Below are positions 1 to 8,384 of a stretch of 64,000 nucleotides of DNA, piece after piece. The notes beneath the pieces were generated by a model that worked only from the letters and a program-made list of their open reading frames with translations, was not told the DNA's origin and ran no database searches. This DNA is from Imhoffiella fuscus (GTDB lineage: Bacteria; Pseudomonadota; Gammaproteobacteria; Chromatiales; Chromatiaceae). A program made the position numbers and the translations under genes. Position 1 is the stretch's first letter. Every line of letters starts with the position of its first letter. The stretch is from contig NZ_JBHUHX010000062.1 of NCBI RefSeq assembly GCF_042682685.1, forward strand, positions 61,498-125,497. Direction: 5' to 3'.

Positions 1-1071
1 CTCTATCTGCTCGGCTACCACACGCCCGGCGGACAGCACTCCTCGCTGTTCGCCGCCCTGATCGAGCATCCCGTCCTGCTGGCGAATCACACGCTCATCT
101 ACCTGGGCGGACCGATCTACCATCTGCTTGGCATGCGCCACTCCGGGCTCGCCCTGGTCGTCGGGCTGTTCGTGGTCCTGAGCGCGCTGTTTCTGGCGGT
201 CCGATCGCTGCGCGATCCGCGCCAGCATGCGCTCGAACTGGCGCTACTCGCCTTCGTCGCCTATGTGATCGGAACGGCGCTCATCACCTCCGCAGGTCGC
301 ATCCATTTCTTTGAGGATCGGCCTTATCTGCCAAGCCGCTATATGACTCCAGTCCTGATGGCCTGGTCGGCCTTGCTGATCGCCTTCGCCGCTCGGTTCG
401 CTCACCGACTCGACGATCGGCGTCTGCGTCCGATCATGGTCGGGGCCGCGTTGGCGCTTCTGCTCTTGCTGACGCCCTTCCAATTTCTTGCATTGCAGAC
501 GCATGACGACAGGATCTTCCTGCAGTATGCGTCGGATCTCTGGGCACCGACGTCGCACGAGGAGCAGAACTTTTCACGCTCGATCACCGCGCTGGCATTG
601 GAACTGGGCGTTCAGGATTCGGCGCGGATTACCGCGACCTTTCCGGAGGTCGATATGGCGCTGGCCTTGGCGCGTCCGGCGATCGCGCACGGTTGGTCGG
701 CGTTCGGCGATCCACTGCTCGCGGACGCGGGTGCCCGGCTCGGCACCCGCATCGGCGAGGTTCCGGGGCGCGTCTGTCTCGGACATCTGGACGGGATCGC
801 TCCGGTCGACGGCGATGCGCGCTATCTCCGCTTCTCGGGTTGGATCTATGCGCGACACGACACGTCGGTTCCGAGGTCCGTCCTGCTCGTCGGCCGTGAC
901 CGTCGGATTCTCGGCTATGCCCTGACCGGTCGGCCGCGCCCGGACGTCGAGCGCGCCGTCGGCGGGGCTGCGGCGCTGTCCGGCTTCGAGGGGTTTCTAC
1001 CGGCCGGGTCGTCGTATGCAAAGGCGCTGCTCGTCGGGTCGGATCCCGATTGCCGCCTGACGCTGCCCTGA
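1..1071 (+). CDS. polytopic membrane protein, 5' end outside the window
   Basis: The reading frame is open from base 1, so the start lies before the window; an internal ATG at 133 is not likely to be the true start. The visible N-terminal half is very hydrophobic, with about four or five membrane segments separated by short basic loops, as in the last part of a glycosyltransferase-like or O-antigen-type membrane protein. The C-terminal 170 residues look soluble and probably face the periplasm. They contain a motif region (CLGHLDGI, then RFSGWIYA, then GRPRPDV) like a tail domain found on other polytopic hypothetical proteins. No catalytic motif is visible in this part. I cannot assign a substrate. 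The gene ends about 100 bases before the next one on the same strand. Confidence 0.6.
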   Translation, partial: LYLLGYHTPGGQHSSLFAALIEHPVLLANHTLIYLGGPIYHLLGMRHSGLALVVGLFVVLSALFLAVRSLRDPRQHALELALLAFVAYVIGTALITSAGRIHFFEDRPYLPSRYMTPVLMAWSALLIAFAARFAHRLDDRRLRPIMVGAALALLLLLTPFQFLALQTHDDRIFLQYASDLWAPTSHEEQNFSRSITALALELGVQDSARITATFPEVDMALALARPAIAHGWSAFGDPLLADAGARLGTRIGEVPGRVCLGHLDGIAPVDGDARYLRFSGWIYARHDTSVPRSVLLVGRDRRILGYALTGRPRPDVERAVGGAAALSGFEGFLPAGSSYAKALLVGSDPDCRLTLP

Positions 1072-1175
1072 TCGGTCACGCCGGTTCGCCAAGCCGGCCG
1101 CTTTGCGGCGGCGCTCTGGATCTCCCTGCGCGGGGCGGGCAGTATGTCCGCCCGACTCGATAAAGACTCCTCTCG

Positions 1176-2129
1176 ATGCACAGCTTGCTTTCCAATCTCG
1201 ATTTCGCGCTCTCCGTCACAGGCCCCATCATGCTCGTCCTCGCGCTGGGGGTCTGGCTCACGCGGCGCGGTCTGCTGACGGACGCCTTCGCCGATGTCGG
1301 GTCCAGGCTGGTCTTCAACGTGACCCTGCCGATCCTGCTCTTCATCACCATCAGTCAGACGCATTACACCCAGGCGGCGAATCTGCGCTTGCTGGCGGTG
1401 GGTTTGATGGGGACGCTGGCGAGCTATCTGCTTTTCGAACTGGTCGCGGCGGCGACGGTGGAGCCGCGACGGGATCGGGGCGTGGTGGTGCAGGGCGCCT
1501 TTCGCGCCAACATGGGCATCGTGGGATTGGCCTATTGCGTCAACGCCTATGGTGACGTGGCGATGGCGACGGCCGCGCTCTATCTCGGCGTGGTCACGCT
1601 CTTCTTCAACGTGCTCGCGGTCGTCACGCTCAACCGCTCGCTCAGCGAGCATCGGTCGCTCGTGCCCATCCTCAAGGACATTGCCCGCAATCCGCTGATC
1701 ATCGCCATCCTCTCGGCGTTGCCCTTCGCCTATTTCGAGGTGCGGCTGCCGGATCTGCTGCTGCAGACGGGCGAGTATTTCGCCCAGATGACCCTGCCGC
1801 TCGCCCTGCTCTGCACCGGCGGATCCATGAGCCTGCGGGCGCTGCACCTGGATTCGCGCAACGCCCTCATCGGCGCCTTCGGCAAGGTGGTCGTCACGCC
1901 GCTGGTGGTGACCGGGATGGGTTATCTGGTTGGATTGCGGGGCATGGAACTCGGCATCCTCTTCCTCATGTCATCGGCGCCGACCGCTGCCGCCAGCTAT
2001 GTGATGGCGCGCGCCATGGGCGGCAACGCCGCGCTCGCAGCCAACATCATCGTGCTGAGCACCATCGGTTCCATCGTCTTCACCAGCCTGGGTATTACCC
2101 TGCTCCATACGTTCGGGGTCATCCGGTAA
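1176..2129 (+). CDS. AEC-family transporter (auxin efflux carrier / malate permease type)
   Basis: This 317-residue protein is almost entirely hydrophobic, with about ten membrane segments in two halves, as expected for the AEC family (usual length 300-320). The N-terminal segment has the family pattern of a helix followed by a short charged loop (WLTRRGLL) and a helix containing N and P (NVTLPILLF). The second half carries LALLCTGGSM and a conserved SSAPTAAASYVMA stretch typical of bacterial AEC carriers. Members export or import organic acids, but substrate cannot be read from sequence. The start ATG has no competing upstream ATG in frame. Its 3' end overlaps the convergent pqqE stop by 11 bases, so the two transcripts must run into each other. 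Confidence 0.85.
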   Translation: MHSLLSNLDFALSVTGPIMLVLALGVWLTRRGLLTDAFADVGSRLVFNVTLPILLFITISQTHYTQAANLRLLAVGLMGTLASYLLFELVAAATVEPRRDRGVVVQGAFRANMGIVGLAYCVNAYGDVAMATAALYLGVVTLFFNVLAVVTLNRSLSEHRSLVPILKDIARNPLIIAILSALPFAYFEVRLPDLLLQTGEYFAQMTLPLALLCTGGSMSLRALHLDSRNALIGAFGKVVVTPLVVTGMGYLVGLRGMELGILFLMSSAPTAAASYVMARAMGGNAALAANIIVLSTIGSIVFTSLGITLLHTFGVIR

Positions 2130-3303
2130 CGATCGTTCGGTCGACGTGCCTGGTTGGTGCGGCGCCGGTCTCCAGCAGACCCATGTGGCGCTTGGAGTTG
2201 CGCATGTTGCGGAAGATGAGCGGGGTCTCCGGCTGGGCGGTCTGCTCGGTCGCGCTCTGGACCTGACGGCGCAGTTCCGCGTGGTGCGGCGACTTGGAAC
2301 AGACCGGGTCGGCGTTGGCGGCATCGCCGGTGAGCAGATAGGCCTGGCAGCGACAGCCGCTGTAATCCTTGGTCTTCTCGTCGCAGGAACGGCAGGGCTC
2401 CTTCATCCAGCCGTAGCCGCGAAAACGGTTGAAGTCGGGCGAGTCGTTCCAGATCCAGTCGAGGTCGTGATCGCGGACGTTGGGAAAGCTCAGTTCCGGC
2501 AGCGAACCGGCGGCGTGACAGGGCAGGGCGGTGCCGTCCGGGGCGACGGTGAGGAAGATGGAGCCCCAGCCGCTCATGCAGGCCTTGGGGCGCTCCTCGT
2601 GATAGTCCGGGACCACGTAGAAGATCTTCATCTGACCCTTGAGCCGTTCCTGGTATTCATGGGCGACGGCCTCGGCCTGCCGCACCTGCTCGCGCGTCGG
2701 CAGGAGTTGGTCGCGGTTGAGCATGGCCCAGCCGTAATACTGGGTGGTCGCCAGCTCGACATAGTCCGCCTGCAGCGCGTGCGCCATGTCGAGGATCTGG
2801 GCGACCTCGCCCGTGTTGTGCCGATGGAGGACGAAGCAGAGCACCATGGGGTAGTCGTACTGCTTCACCAGTCGGGCCATCTCCAGCTTGTGCTGGAAGG
2901 TGTCGTTGCCGGCGATGAAGTCGTTCAGCTCGGCCCCGCTGGCCTGGAAGCTGATCTGGATGTGGTCGAGCCCCGCCTCCTTGAAGGCGCGGATGCGACG
3001 CTCGTCCATGCCGACGCCGGAGGTCAGCAGGTTGGTGTAGAAGCCGAGCCGGTGCGCCTCGGCGATCAGTTCCTCCAGGTCCTTGCGCACCAGGGCCTCG
3101 CCGCCCGAGAGCCCGAGCTGGACGGCTCCCATGGCGCGCGCCTCCCGAAACACCCGGAACCAGTCCTCGGTCGAAAGCTCGTCCGCGTATTTGGCCATGT
3201 CCAGCGGATTGGAGCAGTAGGGACACTGGAGCGGACAGCGATAGGTCAGCTCGGCCAGCAGCCAGAGCGGCTTAGGCGTCGAATTGGATCCATTGGTTGT
3301 CAT
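2119..3303 (-). CDS. pqqE: PqqA peptide cyclase PqqE (radical SAM)
   Basis: PqqE joins the glutamate and tyrosine side chains of PqqA, the first committed step of PQQ synthesis. The 394-residue protein has the radical-SAM cluster motif CX3CX2C at C23, C27 and C30 (RCPLQCPYC), a glycine-rich SAM site (LSGGEAL), and a C-terminal SPASM-like region with clustered cysteines (CMSGWG, CHAAG, CRSCDEKTKDYSGCRC). The tail LIFRNMRNS is also typical of the family. The gene start overlaps the end of pqqD by 32 bases, indicating translational coupling. It is the last gene of pqqABCDE. The C-terminus is slightly longer than usual and runs into the convergent carrier gene. Identification is secure. Confidence 0.97.
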   Translation of the reverse strand: MTTNGSNSTPKPLWLLAELTYRCPLQCPYCSNPLDMAKYADELSTEDWFRVFREARAMGAVQLGLSGGEALVRKDLEELIAEAHRLGFYTNLLTSGVGMDERRIRAFKEAGLDHIQISFQASGAELNDFIAGNDTFQHKLEMARLVKQYDYPMVLCFVLHRHNTGEVAQILDMAHALQADYVELATTQYYGWAMLNRDQLLPTREQVRQAEAVAHEYQERLKGQMKIFYVVPDYHEERPKACMSGWGSIFLTVAPDGTALPCHAAGSLPELSFPNVRDHDLDWIWNDSPDFNRFRGYGWMKEPCRSCDEKTKDYSGCRCQAYLLTGDAANADPVCSKSPHHAELRRQVQSATEQTAQPETPLIFRNMRNSKRHMGLLETGAAPTRHVDRTIVTG

Positions 3304-3556
3304 GGGCGGTACTCAGGAAGGTGTAGACGTCGTCGCGCAGATTGGGGGCCTCGGCGAACTGGGTTTCGAGGTCGGCGACGATGCCGTCGATCGAACGCTC
3401 GCCGTCGCAGCGCTTGAGGATCTCGCCGGCCGGGCCGTTGAGTTTCACCATGCCCTCTGGGTAGAGGAGTACGTGACAGCCCTGGGCCTCTTCCCACTGG
3501 AGCCGGAACTGCCGGGTGATGCGCGGGATGCGCCCCGGCTCGATCTCGGTGCTCAT
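3272..3556 (-). CDS. pqqD: PQQ synthesis peptide chaperone PqqD
   Basis: PqqD binds the PqqA precursor and presents it to PqqE. The 94-residue protein has the expected length and the family pattern: an N-terminal RxxxGFRLQWE-like region (RQFRLQWEEAQ), the LLYPEGMVKLN strand pair and a C-terminal winged-helix-like part with ILKRCDGERSIDGIV. It overlaps pqqC by 4 bases upstream and pqqE by 32 bases downstream, so the three proteins are likely made in coupled amounts. In some methylotrophs pqqC and pqqD are fused; here they are separate genes. Confidence 0.95.
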   Translation of the reverse strand: MSTEIEPGRIPRITRQFRLQWEEAQGCHVLLYPEGMVKLNGPAGEILKRCDGERSIDGIVADLETQFAEAPNLRDDVYTFLSTAHDNQWIQFDA

Positions 3557-4287
3557 GGCCGCCCTCCCAGGTTGTGGTAGGGCGGACGCTTGGCGATATA
3601 GGCCATCCAGATGCAGTCGAGCATGGTCCAGAGGACGTCCAGCTTGAACTGCAGCACTTCCAGCATGCGTTCCTGCTGCTCGCGGGTGCGGTAGTAGTCC
3701 AGGGTGATGGCGAGTCCGTGCTCGACGTCGCGGCGCGCCTCGCTCAGCCGCTTGCGGAAGTAGGCATAACCCTGGGGCTCGATCCAGGGATAGTGCGCCG
3801 GCCAGCTATCCAGTCTGGACTGATGGATGGTCGGGGCGAACAGTTCGGTCAGCGAGGAGCTGGCGGCGACCTCCCAGGGCTGGCGCCGGGCGAAGTCGAC
3901 ATAGGCGTCGACCGCGAACTTGACGCCGGGCAGCAGGTGCTTCTGGCTCCACAGATCCTCGCGCGACAGACCGACCGCCTCGCCCAGTTGCAGCCAAGCC
4001 TCGATCCCGCCGTCCTCGTCTGGGGTGCCGTCGTGGTCGATGATGCGCTGGATCCAATGTCGGCGTACCTGGGGATTCGGACAGTTGGACAGGATGGCGG
4101 CATCCTTGAGCGGGATGGATGTCTGATAGTAGAAACGGTTGGCGACCCACCCCTGGATCACCGGCTTGTCCACCTGGCCGCTGTGCATCAGCTGATGCAG
4201 CTCGTGATGGATGTGGTAGTAGCGCTCCTTCTCGCGCAGCTTCCGTTCGAACTCGGCGCGGGACCAGGGCTGTGTGTCGTGCTCCAT
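3553..4287 (-). CDS. pqqC: pyrroloquinoline-quinone synthase PqqC
   Basis: PqqC is the cofactor-free oxidase that carries out the last ring closure and eight-electron oxidation forming PQQ. The 244-residue length fits the family. Visible hallmarks are YHIHHELHQLMHSG near the N-terminus, QGWVANRFYYQTSIPLKDAAIL, and the histidine-rich helical core of this haem-oxygenase-like fold (HDG, HYPWIEPQGYAYF). The stop overlaps the pqqD start by 4 bases. Upstream, 66 bases separate it from pqqB, the largest gap between pqqB and pqqE. Confidence 0.96.
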   Translation of the reverse strand: MEHDTQPWSRAEFERKLREKERYYHIHHELHQLMHSGQVDKPVIQGWVANRFYYQTSIPLKDAAILSNCPNPQVRRHWIQRIIDHDGTPDEDGGIEAWLQLGEAVGLSREDLWSQKHLLPGVKFAVDAYVDFARRQPWEVAASSSLTELFAPTIHQSRLDSWPAHYPWIEPQGYAYFRKRLSEARRDVEHGLAITLDYYRTREQQERMLEVLQFKLDVLWTMLDCIWMAYIAKRPPYHNLGGRP

Positions 4288-4353
4288 AAGACTCCTCGGT
4301 GCGATGCGGGTGTGACGAGCGATGCGTTGTGATCGATTCGACGTCCGATCCGG

Positions 4354-5268
4354 TTACACCTTGATCTCCATCCCGTCGTAGGCGACCTCGATGCCGGCCC
4401 GTTCCAGGGCGCGGCGCTCGGGCGAGTTCTCGTCCAGGATGGGGTTGGTGTTGTTGATATGGATGAGGATTTTGCGCGGCCCCTTCAGGGCGCCCAGCGT
4501 CTCGACGATGCCGCCTCGCCCGGACTGATCCAGATGCCCCATCTCCTGTCCGCGCTTCTCGCCGATGCCGGCGCGGATCATCTCGTCGTCGGTCCAGAGC
4601 GTGCCGTCGACCAGGATGCAGTCGGCTTCGCGCATGTAGCCCAGCACCTCCTCGTCGAACGCGCCCAGGCCCGGGGCATAGAAGAGCGTTCCGCCGGTGC
4701 GCGCGTCCCGCACGCGCACGCCGATGTTGTCGCCTGGGACCGTGTTGTGTCTGTGCGGCGAGTAGGGCGGCGCCTCGCTCTTGAGCGGTACGGCGGTGAA
4801 GCTCAGCCCTTGCGCGCCGAGGATCTCGAATGCCGTGCGGTCGGTCGGCACCTCGTGCCAATGCACGCCACGGAAATGTTCGAGGATGTTGAAGATGGGG
4901 AAGCCGGTCGTGAGGTCCTGCTGAACGGCTCGGGTGCAGTAGATGTCCCAGGGCGCGGTGTGCTCGCGCAGCATCAGAAGTCCGGTGGTGTGGTCGATCT
5001 GGGCGTCCACCAGCAGGATGGCGCGAATGGCGGTGTCGCGGATGTGGTGGGCCGGCTGCAATGCCGGAAAGGATTCGATCTGGGCTCGAATGTCGGGCGA
5101 TGCGTTGAAGAGGACCCAGTCCGTGTCGTTCGGGCTGATCGCGATGGAGGATTGGGTGCGTGCGCTGGCGTGGATATCTCCCCGCCGCAGTCCGTCGCAG
5201 TTCGGACAGTTGCAGTTCCACTGGGGAAAGCCTCCGCCCGCCCCGGATCCCAGTACATGGATTCGCAT
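4354..5268 (-). CDS. pqqB: PqqB, metallo-beta-lactamase-fold PQQ synthesis protein
   Basis: PqqB is thought to hydroxylate the tyrosine-derived part of the PQQ precursor. The 304-residue protein begins with the highly conserved MRIHVLGSGAGGGFPQWNC and continues with CNCPNC, a cysteine cluster typical of PqqB. It also has the metallo-beta-lactamase elements VDAQIDHTTGLL, HRHNTVPGDNIGV and a C-terminal ILIHINNTNPIL. It lies 98 bases downstream of pqqA, across two predicted stem-loops, and is the first of the pqqBCDE block. Confidence 0.97.
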   Translation of the reverse strand: MRIHVLGSGAGGGFPQWNCNCPNCDGLRRGDIHASARTQSSIAISPNDTDWVLFNASPDIRAQIESFPALQPAHHIRDTAIRAILLVDAQIDHTTGLLMLREHTAPWDIYCTRAVQQDLTTGFPIFNILEHFRGVHWHEVPTDRTAFEILGAQGLSFTAVPLKSEAPPYSPHRHNTVPGDNIGVRVRDARTGGTLFYAPGLGAFDEEVLGYMREADCILVDGTLWTDDEMIRAGIGEKRGQEMGHLDQSGRGGIVETLGALKGPRKILIHINNTNPILDENSPERRALERAGIEVAYDGMEIKV

Positions 5269-5290
5269 GAGACGGCCTGCCGAATGAGTC

Positions 5291-5352
5291 GGCGGAGTGC
5301 GTCCGCCTTCGGATGAGGAAGTGCCCCGTCGGTGATCTCCATCGGCGGGGCA
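5291..5352 (-). promoter_or_regulatory. two stem-loops in the pqqA-pqqB intergenic region
   Basis: Two perfect inverted repeats lie between the pqqA stop and pqqB start. The first (5322-5352) pairs TGCCCCG with CGGGGCA around a 17-base loop that can pair further. The second (5291-5307) pairs GGCGGA with TCCGCC around five bases. Neither has a clear T-run, so they look more like processing or attenuation hairpins than a full terminator. In other PQQ producers pqqA transcript greatly exceeds that of pqqB onwards; these hairpins are in the right place to cause this. The regulatory role is inferred. Confidence 0.55.
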
Positions 5353-5367
5353 GGCATCGCCGCTCGA

Positions 5368-5442
5368 TCAGCGGTTGTTGATGTAGAGGTTGATCTCGAA
5401 TCCGAGCCGCAGGTCTTCGTAGGCAGGTGTCGACCAGGTCAT
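5368..5442 (-). CDS. pqqA: PQQ precursor peptide PqqA (24 residues)
   Basis: This very short gene encodes the ribosomally made PQQ precursor. The 24-residue peptide starts MTWSTPAYEDLRLG and ends LYINNR. The residues that become PQQ are the glutamate and tyrosine in the conserved ExxxY motif, here E16 and Y20 (EINLY). The start at 5442 is supported by a GGAGGA ribosome binding site eight bases upstream; a longer in-frame reading to 5595 has no such support and is far longer than any PqqA. It is the first gene of pqqABCDE. No pqqF protease gene is nearby, so the peptide is presumably cut by an enzyme encoded elsewhere. Confidence 0.95.
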   Translation of the reverse strand: MTWSTPAYEDLRLGFEINLYINNR

Positions 5443-5774
5443 GGGGCGTGTCCTCCGTCTTCTGCACAGTGGTGATGGCATGGTATTGCCGCGAGTGGTC
5501 GCGAGCCTGGATCCGTAGCGCAGTCCCTGGCGCGGTCGGGGGTGGATCTTTGGGTCGCGATGTGTCGCGGACAATAAAAGCAGAAGGTGTGCCATTTCAG
5601 ACTCAGCAGGGCGATACCTTTGCGCGCGCCTTGCGACGGAGGTCTAGAGCGTTGGAGGCGGGGTGTTCAGCCGTCCCATCTGTGTCAGCCGGGGAACAGG
5701 TTGGTACTCGGACGGAGCGATATCGTCGAGACCGCTGGCCGCTTCAGGTTCGCTCCTTGGTCAGCATCAATCGC
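5443..5774. promoter_or_regulatory. pqqA upstream region, no gene seen
   Basis: About 330 bases without a convincing gene. It must hold the pqqA promoter, read on the minus strand. On that strand there is a CGCGAC motif repeated at ten-base spacing (5558-5574), and a related TCGCGA-containing site near 5495-5505, which could bind a regulator. This is only a pattern, and no consensus promoter is clear. Confidence 0.3.
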
Positions 5775-6233
5775 TCAGATAGCGTTCGACTCGGCTGTTA
5801 CGGACGGGGCCTTCCGGGGGCTCGTGGGCGTCGCGGTCGTTTCCGGCTGGACGTCGGGTGGGGTTTCGCTCGGCGCGGACCGATCCGCCTCCAGAATCTC
5901 GGTCAGCTCCTCCGTTAACCGTTGGCGCTCGGTCTCGAATCGGGTGATCTGATCCTGTCTGAGCGCGGCCAGCGCGGTTTCCAGCGTCTCCATGCGTGCT
6001 TGGGTGTCTGCGAGCTCAGCGGCCAATGCCTGGTCTCGCACGGCCTGGCGGTCCCGCGTTGTCTTCTCGCTGTCGGCAGCACTCGCCGGCTCGATGACCA
6101 GAGCGGCGGATGGGCGCATCGCGTCTACCGAGTAGACGAGCAGCAGGCCGGCGGCGAACGTGAGGGCTAGATAGCCGATAGCGAGCCCCGACTTCCAGGG
6201 GCTGGGTGCTTGGGTGTCGGACATGGTCTTCAT
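5775..6233 (-). CDS. small membrane-anchored coiled-coil protein, function unknown
   Basis: The 152-residue product has one N-terminal membrane segment (about residues 15-37, LAIGYLALTFAAGLLLVYSV). A helical stretch rich in A, E, Q, R and D (about 55-115) follows, with heptad-like leucines (LETALAALRQDQITRFE), so a coiled coil is likely. The C-terminus is proline- and threonine-rich and probably disordered. It would be tethered to the inner membrane with the coil on the outside. It sits 28 bases downstream of the SLAC1/TehA-type channel gene on the same strand and is likely co-transcribed. I do not recognise the family. Confidence 0.6.
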   Translation of the reverse strand: MKTMSDTQAPSPWKSGLAIGYLALTFAAGLLLVYSVDAMRPSAALVIEPASAADSEKTTRDRQAVRDQALAAELADTQARMETLETALAALRQDQITRFETERQRLTEELTEILEADRSAPSETPPDVQPETTATPTSPRKAPSVTAESNAI

Positions 6234-6261
6234 CTCTGATGATTGATGGCGCGCGGACAGG

Positions 6262-7233
6262 CTAGTGGTCCGGAGAACAGATCTTTCGTTTGGTCACCGC
6301 CTTCAGTGTGTTGACGAGCAGCACGGCGACGATCCCGGTCAGCATGGTCAGCATGCCGATTCCCAGATAACGGAAGAACGCGCTACCTGTTTGGTCGAAC
6401 ATCAGCATGTTGGCGATGCTGAAGGCCGCCAGGGGGAAGGAGTAGGCCCACCAGGAGAGAAAGAATCCGAGCCGCAGGAACCGGGGCGCCTGGGTGAAGA
6501 GCAATAGTGTCAGAAAGAGCGCGCTGTAGTAGAGCGCATGCCCGAAGCCGTCCAGGTCCTGAACCAACCGCAGATAGGCGATGAAGCCGACCGCAGGCGG
6601 TGCGATGAGGATGAAGAGCGTCGGCATCAGTCGCTCCTCGATCGGCTGATGGAAGAGCACCCGGTAGAAGATGATCGTCATCAGGATCAGCCAGAAGAGC
6701 ATGCCGACGCTGAAGAAGAACCAGGACACTTCCGGGTGGCCCAGCGGAACGCCCGCGACCGGGACCAGCACGTTGCCGACCGCCGGGATGAACCAGGCCG
6801 GGTTCATGTGGTGGACCTGGAAGTGGTCGTGATGGATCCAGACGCTCACCACATAGAGGGTGAACAGCAGGTGCAGGCTGGCGCCGGCGGTCCAGAGCAC
6901 GCGGCTCACCGACGGCGCGAGTGGCAGGAAGGCGATGGCCAGCAGCAGGAGGCTGATCGAGATGGCCGGGAAGAAGTTCAGCTTCACCGGATGTCTGAGC
7001 TCCTTGACGACGAACGCGCGATGCAGCGCGAGCTTGGTGGCGTAGAGGAAGGCCAGGACCAGGAACAGGGTCGAGCTGAAACCGACCAGCCAGGGGGTGA
7101 TGCCCAGATCCAGATCCAGGATGTGCTGGGCCTTCTCCCAGCCGATGGTCAGGCCGGTCAGACCCATGACCATGGCGAAGAAGGAGATGGGAAAGAATTG
7201 GATGCGCGAGTGCGTTTCGGTCGGGGTGGCCAT
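6262..7233 (-). CDS. SLAC1/TehA-family anion channel or exporter
   Basis: The 323-residue protein has about ten membrane segments, the length and layout of the voltage-dependent anion channel / TehA family (TDT). The N-terminus reads FPISFFAMVMGLTGLTIGW, the family signature, in which the first helix carries FxxxxMGxxGL. Further on are WIHHDHFQVHHMNPAWFIPAVGNVL and the matching C-terminal segment SWWAYSFPLAAFSIA, both typical of TehA-like proteins. Known relatives move anions such as tellurite, sulfite, nitrate or dicarboxylates; the substrate here is not evident. The start has a GGAG site. It is downstream of a DUF2892 protein and a Crp/Fnr regulator, which may control it. Confidence 0.88.
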   Translation of the reverse strand: MATPTETHSRIQFFPISFFAMVMGLTGLTIGWEKAQHILDLDLGITPWLVGFSSTLFLVLAFLYATKLALHRAFVVKELRHPVKLNFFPAISISLLLLAIAFLPLAPSVSRVLWTAGASLHLLFTLYVVSVWIHHDHFQVHHMNPAWFIPAVGNVLVPVAGVPLGHPEVSWFFFSVGMLFWLILMTIIFYRVLFHQPIEERLMPTLFILIAPPAVGFIAYLRLVQDLDGFGHALYYSALFLTLLLFTQAPRFLRLGFFLSWWAYSFPLAAFSIANMLMFDQTGSAFFRYLGIGMLTMLTGIVAVLLVNTLKAVTKRKICSPDH

Positions 7234-7324
7234 GGTGTCTCCAGGCGCGGATCTCGTGCGTGAGTGCTCCGAATCGTCCGCTCCCGGCGGGAGAGGACGA
7301 TGGAGGAGAGAACCGGTTTCAGGC

Positions 7325-7504
7325 CTATTTGTTGGTGTTCAGTCCGAGCGGACGGTAGGCGGGGCACCAGCCGATCAGGCCGGTGGCGAGCGGGATCAGG
7401 CCGATGGCGCCGAGCCAGTTCTGCGAGGCGAGCCCCCAGGCGATGAGAAGGATGCCGCCGACGATGCGGATGGTGCGGTCGAGCTTGCCGAGATTCTGAG
7501 TCAT
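7325..7504 (-). CDS. DUF2892-family small membrane protein
   Basis: A 59-residue protein with the DUF2892 pattern: an N-terminal NLGKLDRTIRIVGGILLI and a second hydrophobic segment ending GLIGWCPAYRPLGLNT, with the conserved GWCP(A/L)Y(R/K)PLGxNT tail. Two membrane segments are predicted. A longer reading frame begins upstream, but the ATG at 7504 has a GGAG site and starts exactly where family members start. Such proteins are often found beside rhodanese or Crp/Fnr genes; here a Crp/Fnr regulator lies 120 bases upstream. The exact role is unknown, although the lone cysteine suggests a link to sulfur or redox chemistry. Confidence 0.85.
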   Translation of the reverse strand: MTQNLGKLDRTIRIVGGILLIAWGLASQNWLGAIGLIPLATGLIGWCPAYRPLGLNTNK

Positions 7505-7624
7505 GCGATGGTCTCCAGGATGATGGCGACCGACCGTTGCGGCCGGTCCGACGTGGTGTGGTAGGAGACTATCGGCCTGGGTCATTGCGCTCAGTGACTT
7601 TGTCACCCTCGCTCGAAAATGTCT

Positions 7625-8311
7625 TCAGCCGTCTCGCGCGCGCCGCTCCAGTTCGGGAATGTCCAGCAGTTCGATGAGCCCGCGCGTGGCGCGCAAGAGC
7701 CCCTGTCCCTCCAATCCCTTCAGCACCCGGCTGATGACCTCGCGCGAGGACCCGAGCTCGACGGCCAGCGCCTGATGGGTCATGCGGATCTCGGGCGTCG
7801 GCGAGGCGGTTCGCAGGCTCAGCAGCCGTGCGATGAGCCGCTGGTCCAGGCGCTGGAAGAGCACGGCGTCGAGCACGCCGAAGACCTCCTGAAGCCGCTC
7901 GGCGATCAGGCCGAAGATGTACGCGCGCCAGGGCGCCGAATCGGCCATCCAGCGACGCACGTCGTTCGGGCGCACCACCAGCGCCTCGACCTCGGTCTCG
8001 CACTCGGCGAAGGCGGGGAAGGGGCGGTCGCTGAGGATGCAGGAGGCGGTCACCACGCAGCTTTCGCCCGGCTCGATCCGGTAGAGCGTGATCTCGCGAC
8101 CGTTCTCGCCGAGCTTATAGACGCGGCCCGTTCCGGCGATCACCAGAGGGAGCGCCGCGCACTGCGAACCGTCCTGGCAGATGAGATGCCCAGCCGGCAA
8201 ACGCATCGACGTGGCCGTGTCGAACAGCGCCTCGCGGAAGTCGGGCGAGGCCGCGCGCAGAAAGGGAAAGACATCGAGGATCCGATCGCGTTGTTGGGGG
8301 TCGCTGATCAT
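7625..8311 (-). CDS. Crp/Fnr-family transcription regulator
   Basis: A 228-residue regulator with an N-terminal cyclic-nucleotide-binding-like beta barrel (about residues 15-125: LPLVIAGTGRVYKLGENGREITLYRIEPGESC) and a C-terminal winged helix (about 150-220) with the recognition helix GSSREVISRVLKGLEGQGLL. There is no N-terminal cysteine cluster like that of FNR. Three cysteines occur in the barrel (DGSQC, ESCVVTASC), so redox sensing is possible. The start at 8311 is where similar proteins begin; longer readings upstream are low-quality. It probably regulates the downstream DUF2892 and SLAC1/TehA genes on the same strand. Confidence 0.87.
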   Translation of the reverse strand: MISDPQQRDRILDVFPFLRAASPDFREALFDTATSMRLPAGHLICQDGSQCAALPLVIAGTGRVYKLGENGREITLYRIEPGESCVVTASCILSDRPFPAFAECETEVEALVVRPNDVRRWMADSAPWRAYIFGLIAERLQEVFGVLDAVLFQRLDQRLIARLLSLRTASPTPEIRMTHQALAVELGSSREVISRVLKGLEGQGLLRATRGLIELLDIPELERRARDG

Positions 8312-8384
8312 GTTGGGGGTCCTGGTGCGTTCGAAAGCGCGTGGGGTTGCCGGTCGCGAGCGGGATCCCGGATGGGGCGCGGGA

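Noticed and set aside
1072..1175. Terminator hairpin after the first gene
   Set aside because: Short GC arms such as CCGG are present but no stable stem with a T-run could be found.
2146..3417. Long plus-strand reading frame opposite pqqE and pqqD
   Set aside because: It is antisense to well-identified PQQ genes, has no family features, and is explained by high GC content.
3806..5467. 553-codon minus-strand frame across pqqC and pqqB
   Set aside because: It is a shifted frame of pqqC/pqqB with arginine- and proline-rich translation and no recognisable domain.
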